DNA of 52,867 bases. It comes from Candidatus Gastranaerophilales bacterium (GTDB taxonomy: Bacteria > Cyanobacteriota > Vampirovibrionia > Gastranaerophilales > Gastranaerophilaceae). Location of the stretch: NCBI GenBank assembly GCA_944322555.1, contig CALUPJ010000005.1:1-52867 (forward strand), read 5' to 3'. The notes under the pieces were generated by a model, which was not told the DNA's origin, ran no database searches, and worked only from the letters and a program-made list of their open reading frames with translations. Both the position numbers and the translations under genes were made by a program. Every line of letters begins with the position of its first letter. Within the stretch, counting starts at the first letter, position 1. Shown here one piece after another: positions 48,996-52,867 of this stretch.

Positions 48996-49855
48996 TAAAA
49001 TTTCCTCATTTAAGATTTGTTTTTAATCCTCTTATCAGGTATTGGGCAGACAATCTCGGGAAATTCTGCGGCATTAATCAATTGGAACGAGAAACTCCCG
49101 TAATAGTTTCCCTTACGTCTTACGCGGAGCGGTTTAATGACCTTGTCATTTCTTTATATTCATTGCTTGACCAGACAATAAAACCCGACAAAATTATATT
49201 ATGGCTGAGTGATGAATTTGAAGGGGTTAATGATTTACCATATGAAATTACAAGATTTATTAAAAACGGCTTGGAGATAAGGTTTGTAAAAGACATAAAA
49301 TCTTATACAAAAGCCATTTATACCTTTAAAGAATACCCGAATGCAGTTATCATTACCGCAGATGACGATGTCTATTATCCCAGAAAATGGCTTGAAAAAC
49401 TTTATTATTCATATATCGCACATTCAGAAGATATTCAGGTTCATCGTGCCCACCGTGTAAAAAAAACCGACAAAGGGATTGCACCGTATGAAAGCTGGGG
49501 AAAGCATGTAAACGAAGAAACGGCACGTTTTGACAATTTTTTGACGGGAGCAGGCGGGGTTTTGTATCCTCCGGCTTGTTTTTCCAAAGAAGTTTTAAGA
49601 GAAGATATTTTCTTAAAATATGCTCCGTATGCAGACGATATATGGTTTTGGGTTATGGCACTCATTCACGGCAGAAAAATAAGGGTTGTAAAAAATCATG
49701 TAAAAACATTAACCTGCACAAACATTTGGCGAAATATTTTTAAAGCAGGCAAAACTCTATATGAAAAAAATTCTAAAGGGCAAAATGATATTCAGCTGGA
49801 AGCTCTTTTGAATTTCTACGGACAAAATGTTTATCAAAAAATGGATTTGGAGTAA
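48992..49855 (+). CDS. Glycosyltransferase with DDD motif
   Basis: 287 residues from the ATG at 48992, which overlaps the cca stop (ATGA). A GT-A-like core is visible: VIVSLTSYAERFNDLVISLYSLLDQ near the start, PDKIILWLSD and the metal-binding acidic cluster ITADDDVYYP (Asp124-126), followed by SYIAHSEDIQVHRAH. The later FLTGAGGVLYPP and YADDIWFWVMAL resemble acceptor-loop and catalytic segments of this family. The sugar donor is unknown. It is first of three tandem glycosyltransferase genes. Confidence 0.85.
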   Translation: MIKFPHLRFVFNPLIRYWADNLGKFCGINQLERETPVIVSLTSYAERFNDLVISLYSLLDQTIKPDKIILWLSDEFEGVNDLPYEITRFIKNGLEIRFVKDIKSYTKAIYTFKEYPNAVIITADDDVYYPRKWLEKLYYSYIAHSEDIQVHRAHRVKKTDKGIAPYESWGKHVNEETARFDNFLTGAGGVLYPPACFSKEVLREDIFLKYAPYADDIWFWVMALIHGRKIRVVKNHVKTLTCTNIWRNIFKAGKTLYEKNSKGQNDIQLEALLNFYGQNVYQKMDLE

Positions 49856-49864
49856 AATTACGGA

Positions 49865-50704
49865 ATGGAATTAAGTATTATTACGCTTACATATAACAAA
49901 CTAAAATATACAAAAATGTTTATTGAAAGCCTGTATAAATACACAAAAAATTTTGAACTGATAATCGTAGATAACGGTTCAACCGACGGAACAGTTGAGT
50001 ATTTGAAGTCGCTTGACAATGTCAAACTCATTCTTAACTCCGAAAATCAGGGGTTTTCTAAAGGTAACAATCAAGGTATAGAAATTGCACAGGGAAATTA
50101 TATAGGTTTTCTTAATAATGATATTTTGCTGTATCCTAACTGGTTTGAAGAGTGTAAAAAAGTGTTTGCAAAAGAAAATACCGCAGCTTTTGTATCTCCC
50201 AGACATATAAATCCGCATTTTGACAATACAGATGAGAAAAAATATATTAAGTTTTTTCAGAAGAACTTTAAATACAAAGAACCTTATGAAAAGAATTTTG
50301 ACGAGTGCGTTTTCTCCTGTGTTGTTACAAAACGCAGCATTCTTGATAAAATCGGAGTCTTTGACGAAAATTATTCACCGGCTTTTTTTGAAGACAACGA
50401 TATAAAATATCGGGCTATTCTGAATGGTTATGGAGTTTATACCGCAAATACGGTATGCTTTTATCATTTCGGCTCAATTACATCTGCAGAACTTGATTTT
50501 AATCTTATAAAAAACCGTAATTATTACTATAGTAAATTTCCTTTTGCCGAATATTTGTTTGTATCCGGCAGAGACAGAGATATTTATAAACGAATAACTG
50601 CCGACATGAATCATTTTCCTTTGAATATTATATATTCAATATTTGTACTCGGAAGAAAGATAAAAAATCGGTTTTATAAAATTTTAAAGAGGCGAAAAAT
50701 TTGA
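49865..50704 (+). CDS. Glycosyltransferase family 2 protein
   Basis: 279 residues. A typical GT2 N-terminus (MELSIITLTYNKLKYTKMFI) is followed by IIVDNGSTDGT (33-43), LNSENQGFSKGNNQGI (57-72) and GFLNNDILLYPNWF, whose Asn-Asn-Asp takes the place of the DxD. SPAFFEDNDIKYRA contains the catalytic-base type ED motif. This group includes rhamnosyl- and galactosyltransferases of surface polysaccharides. The start lies 9 nt after the previous gene, and its stop overlaps the next start. Confidence 0.93.
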   Translation: MELSIITLTYNKLKYTKMFIESLYKYTKNFELIIVDNGSTDGTVEYLKSLDNVKLILNSENQGFSKGNNQGIEIAQGNYIGFLNNDILLYPNWFEECKKVFAKENTAAFVSPRHINPHFDNTDEKKYIKFFQKNFKYKEPYEKNFDECVFSCVVTKRSILDKIGVFDENYSPAFFEDNDIKYRAILNGYGVYTANTVCFYHFGSITSAELDFNLIKNRNYYYSKFPFAEYLFVSGRDRDIYKRITADMNHFPLNIIYSIFVLGRKIKNRFYKILKRRKI

Positions 50705-51906
50705 AAATATTATTTGACGCAACAGAGATTTCTTATTATTTAGAAGAATCGGGACATCGTGCCGGAGTATTTTTTGTTGCATTAAATATTTTTAGAGAAT
50801 TAAAAAAGAGAAATATTGAACTTGTTTTTTGCTGCAATTTTAAAAGATATTATTTTTTAAAAAAGGTAATGAAAGAAATTGAGGAATTTCAGGACATACG
50901 CCTTTTAGAAGAACATTCGCCCGTTAATCTTTTCTTGGCTAAATTAAACTATGCCGCAAAAAAAATGCCTTTGAAATTACAATACGGTATCTTAAGTCTC
51001 TGTAGGTATTATGAGAATCTTTTTTATCGAAAATCCGGAAAAAATTTGGAAGATTTAAAAGATTACACTATTTATTTCAGTCCGTTCACACCGCCCAATG
51101 CTGAAATTATGCAGACAGCTCATCTCAAAAGATTCATGATGCTGCATGATGTTATTCCGATTCTGGAAGAGGGGAAAATTCCGCAAAATAAGAGGCTTTG
51201 GTGTTACAGACTTTATAATTCCATAAATGAATATGATTTTTATTTTGCAAATTCTGAAAATACCAGAAACGATGTTTTGAAACACTTTCCGCAGGTAAAG
51301 CCCGGGAATATAAAAACGATTCTTCTGGGTGCAAGCGATAATTTCAGACCTTGTAAAACAAACAATTCCAAATATATATTTTCACTCTGCACACTTGGTA
51401 AGCGGAAAAATCTTATTTTTGCAATCCGAAACTTTTTTGAATTTATAAAACGCTATAAAATTAATGATTTGTATCTGGTTTTGGGCGGAGGAGTATGGAA
51501 AAAATTTGAAAAAGAACTTTATCAAGCAATCGGAGAGTTTGATAAGTCAAAAATAATTTTTAAAGGATACGTAAAAGATGAGGAACTTCCTGAACTTTAT
51601 TCGAATGCTTTGATGTTCATTTACCCCTCTTTGTATGAAGGTTTTGGGCTGCCCGTACTGGAAGCGATGAAATGCGGATGTCCGGTAATCACATCCGACA
51701 CATCGTCGCTGCCGGAGGTTATAGGAGATGCCGGAATAAAAATTAACCCTGCCTGTGATGAAGAATTAATAGAAGCATATAAAAAAATGTATTATGATAA
51801 CTTTTTCAGAGAATTGTGTTCAGAACGCGGCTTGATAAGAGCAAAAAAATTTACCTGGGAAAAATGTGTATCGGAACTTTTGAAGTTTATAGAAGAACAC
51901 TGCTAG
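50701..51906 (+). CDS. Glycosyltransferase family 4 (GT-B) protein
   Basis: 401 residues. The GT-B layout is clear: an N-terminal acceptor domain, then a donor domain with LGKRKNL, GYVKDEELPELYSNALMFIYPS and the donor signature LYEGFGLPVLEAMKCG with the E-x7-E pair, followed by VITSDTSSLPEVIGDAG. It retains a nucleotide-sugar and mannosyl-like transfer is common in the family. The start is TTG at 50701, overlapping the previous stop by 4 nt, with GAGG about 9 nt upstream. It is convergent with the amidohydrolase gene and overlaps it by 20 nt. Confidence 0.93.
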   Translation: MKILFDATEISYYLEESGHRAGVFFVALNIFRELKKRNIELVFCCNFKRYYFLKKVMKEIEEFQDIRLLEEHSPVNLFLAKLNYAAKKMPLKLQYGILSLCRYYENLFYRKSGKNLEDLKDYTIYFSPFTPPNAEIMQTAHLKRFMMLHDVIPILEEGKIPQNKRLWCYRLYNSINEYDFYFANSENTRNDVLKHFPQVKPGNIKTILLGASDNFRPCKTNNSKYIFSLCTLGKRKNLIFAIRNFFEFIKRYKINDLYLVLGGGVWKKFEKELYQAIGEFDKSKIIFKGYVKDEELPELYSNALMFIYPSLYEGFGLPVLEAMKCGCPVITSDTSSLPEVIGDAGIKINPACDEELIEAYKKMYYDNFFRELCSERGLIRAKKFTWEKCVSELLKFIEEHC

Positions 51907-52867
51907 TTTTATCTTTCCTCCATTTATTCTTAAATGTAAAATATCCCATAAATACTGCAAATATAGCTGCTATACAACCTGCTAAAACTTTAATTTTAGA
52001 TGTGCCGGATTTTTTTTTACCTGATAAATACAATTTTTTTGCATTGTTATAAAATAAATCATCTATAATTTTCTCAGCTTCTGATTTTAAATCTTTGTCA
52101 TTTCTTATTGATGCTTTTATTTTTTCAACAAAATCCGTATATGCATCTATTGCTGCATCTCCTTTGAACCTTGCAAGCGGAGCATCTGTTCCAAACATAA
52201 GTCTGAAAGACTGGTCACCATATTTCCAGTCCTTTTCGCCAATACCTTTCAGACGTTTTATGGCCTTCACAATATGTTCCTGCGGCTGATCGATATCAAC
52301 CCAGGAAATATCGGCATACAAATTAGCATCACCTTTTTTAACAGATTCTACTAAAATATCAGTAGCTTTATCATGAGCTCCCTTCCAGCCGGCTCCTAAA
52401 TGAGCCATAACAACAGGGGTTTTAGGATATTTTCTTGCCAGAGAGTATATATTTTCAGGATCAGATATATGTTTTATACCCGAATTAACTTTTCCATCCG
52501 AAAGCGTATTAACCTGACTGTGAAATAAACAGGGAAGATTATTTTTAGATGCAAATTTCATATAGGGTTCGTATTTTTTATCAGACAAACTTAATTGTTG
52601 TATGTCAGAATGAAATTTTAGTCCCTTAAAATCATCAGGATAAATTTTAAAAAGCTTTTTTATATTTTCTGCATTGCCTTCTTTCGGATTACAAGAAGCT
52701 AAAAGCAAATAATGCCCGCAATTTTTAAAAAGTTCCAAAGCGGACTTATTTCCTTCAAACTCGCCCTTCTTTCCGTGCAATACGTCTAAATCGGATACAA
52801 TCATTTTTTCAACAGTATCTTTGTTCGGAAGTTGGGATTTTACAAAAATATCAAGATCATTTTTGCG
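51887..52867 (-). CDS. Membrane-anchored metal-dependent amidohydrolase (TIM barrel), N-terminus cut by window edge
   Basis: The frame is open from the stop at 51887 to the right edge (326 codons seen), so the 5' end is outside. An internal ATG at 52804 is not the start; codons before it continue the domain (DLDIFVKSQLPNKDTVEKM). Amidohydrolase-2-type features are GLKFHSDIQ, LPCLFHSQVN, PVVMAHLGAG and LMFGTDAPLARF, which carry the His, Lys/His and Asp metal ligands. After residue 270 of the visible part comes a Ser/Lys linker and a membrane helix (VLAGCIAAIFAVFMGYF), with a basic end. A C-terminal tail anchor is unusual for this family. The substrate is unknown. Confidence 0.8.
   Translation of the reverse strand, partial: RKNDLDIFVKSQLPNKDTVEKMIVSDLDVLHGKKGEFEGNKSALELFKNCGHYLLLASCNPKEGNAENIKKLFKIYPDDFKGLKFHSDIQQLSLSDKKYEPYMKFASKNNLPCLFHSQVNTLSDGKVNSGIKHISDPENIYSLARKYPKTPVVMAHLGAGWKGAHDKATDILVESVKKGDANLYADISWVDIDQPQEHIVKAIKRLKGIGEKDWKYGDQSFRLMFGTDAPLARFKGDAAIDAYTDFVEKIKASIRNDKDLKSEAEKIIDDLFYNNAKKLYLSGKKKSGTSKIKVLAGCIAAIFAVFMGYFTFKNKWRKDKTSSVLL

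Noticed and set aside
1..52867. CRISPR array, toxin-antitoxin pair or antiphage defence island
   Set aside because: No regularly spaced repeats, no cas genes and no recognisable toxin-antitoxin or defence genes apart from an orphan methyltransferase.

Overview
The window is low-GC bacterial chromosome, probably from a gut member of the non-photosynthetic cyanobacterial lineage Vampirovibrionia/Melainabacteria (order Gastranaerophilales). This assignment is an inference. It rests on an AT-rich Gram-negative genome with Kdo/heptose lipopolysaccharide genes (kdsB, lpxK, gmhA), an LL-diaminopimelate aminotransferase (dapL), a cyanobacterial-style GyrA box, anaerobic metabolism genes (pflA, nfnA, an oadG-like gene, a 2-hydroxyacyl-CoA dehydratase-type protein) and several lineage-type small proteins without clear relatives. 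No prophage, CRISPR array or large mobile island is visible. The only mobile-type element is a REP-associated transposase next to a tRNA gene.

Layout. 1-4.3 kb: a minus-strand set of surface-type proteins (a Gly-rich protein cut by the left edge, a large coiled-coil protein, a CHAP peptidase-like protein, a lytic transglycosylase). 4.6-7.4 kb: a STAS-like protein, then purA, a small Cys protein and nfnA. 7.5-12.6 kb: wecA/tagO-like transferase, a GNAT-like protein, an EF-hand protein, a transglutaminase-like protein with a beta-rich C-terminal half, and a degenerate histidine phosphatase. 12.6-13.5 kb: tRNA-Glu(CTC), tRNA-derived direct repeats and the RAYT gene. 13.6-17.0 kb: a response regulator-histidine kinase-flgB-flgC-fliE operon. 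17.7-25.4 kb: gyrA, pflA, rplU-rpmA, a methyltransferase, kdsB, lpxK. 25.5-36 kb: RNase P RNA, pgi, oadG-like, mutL, a tolC-macA pair, nadK, a bifunctional nuclease. 36-44 kb: dapL, ilvC, a Cys-repeat protein, a DNA methyltransferase, an antiporter, rnhA, speD. 44-52.9 kb: pyk, an M48-like protein, gmhA, a DUF475 protein, cca, three glycosyltransferases, and a membrane-anchored amidohydrolase cut by the right edge.

How the genes may work together. The most interesting thread is a group of proteins with no Sec signal peptide but cell-surface or secreted character: the CHAP protein, two coiled-coil proteins with similar C-termini, the EF-hand protein and the transglutaminase/beta protein. Five of these genes carry one of two shared promoter-like elements: ATACTTTATATAT before three genes, and AATGATTGACTT-N12-CATTAAA before two. 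The window also encodes only the proximal-rod part of a flagellum (FliE, FlgB, FlgC) under a two-component system. A reduced flagellar/type III-like exporter with a coregulated substrate set is a testable hypothesis, not a demonstrated fact.

Other points. A REP palindrome lies in frame inside the RAYT gene that presumably acts on it. Two enzyme-family proteins have lost key catalytic residues (histidine phosphatase, M48 protein). Several genes appear to be leaderless, with a -10 box exactly 7 nt before the start codon. TTG starts with good ribosome binding sites are common.
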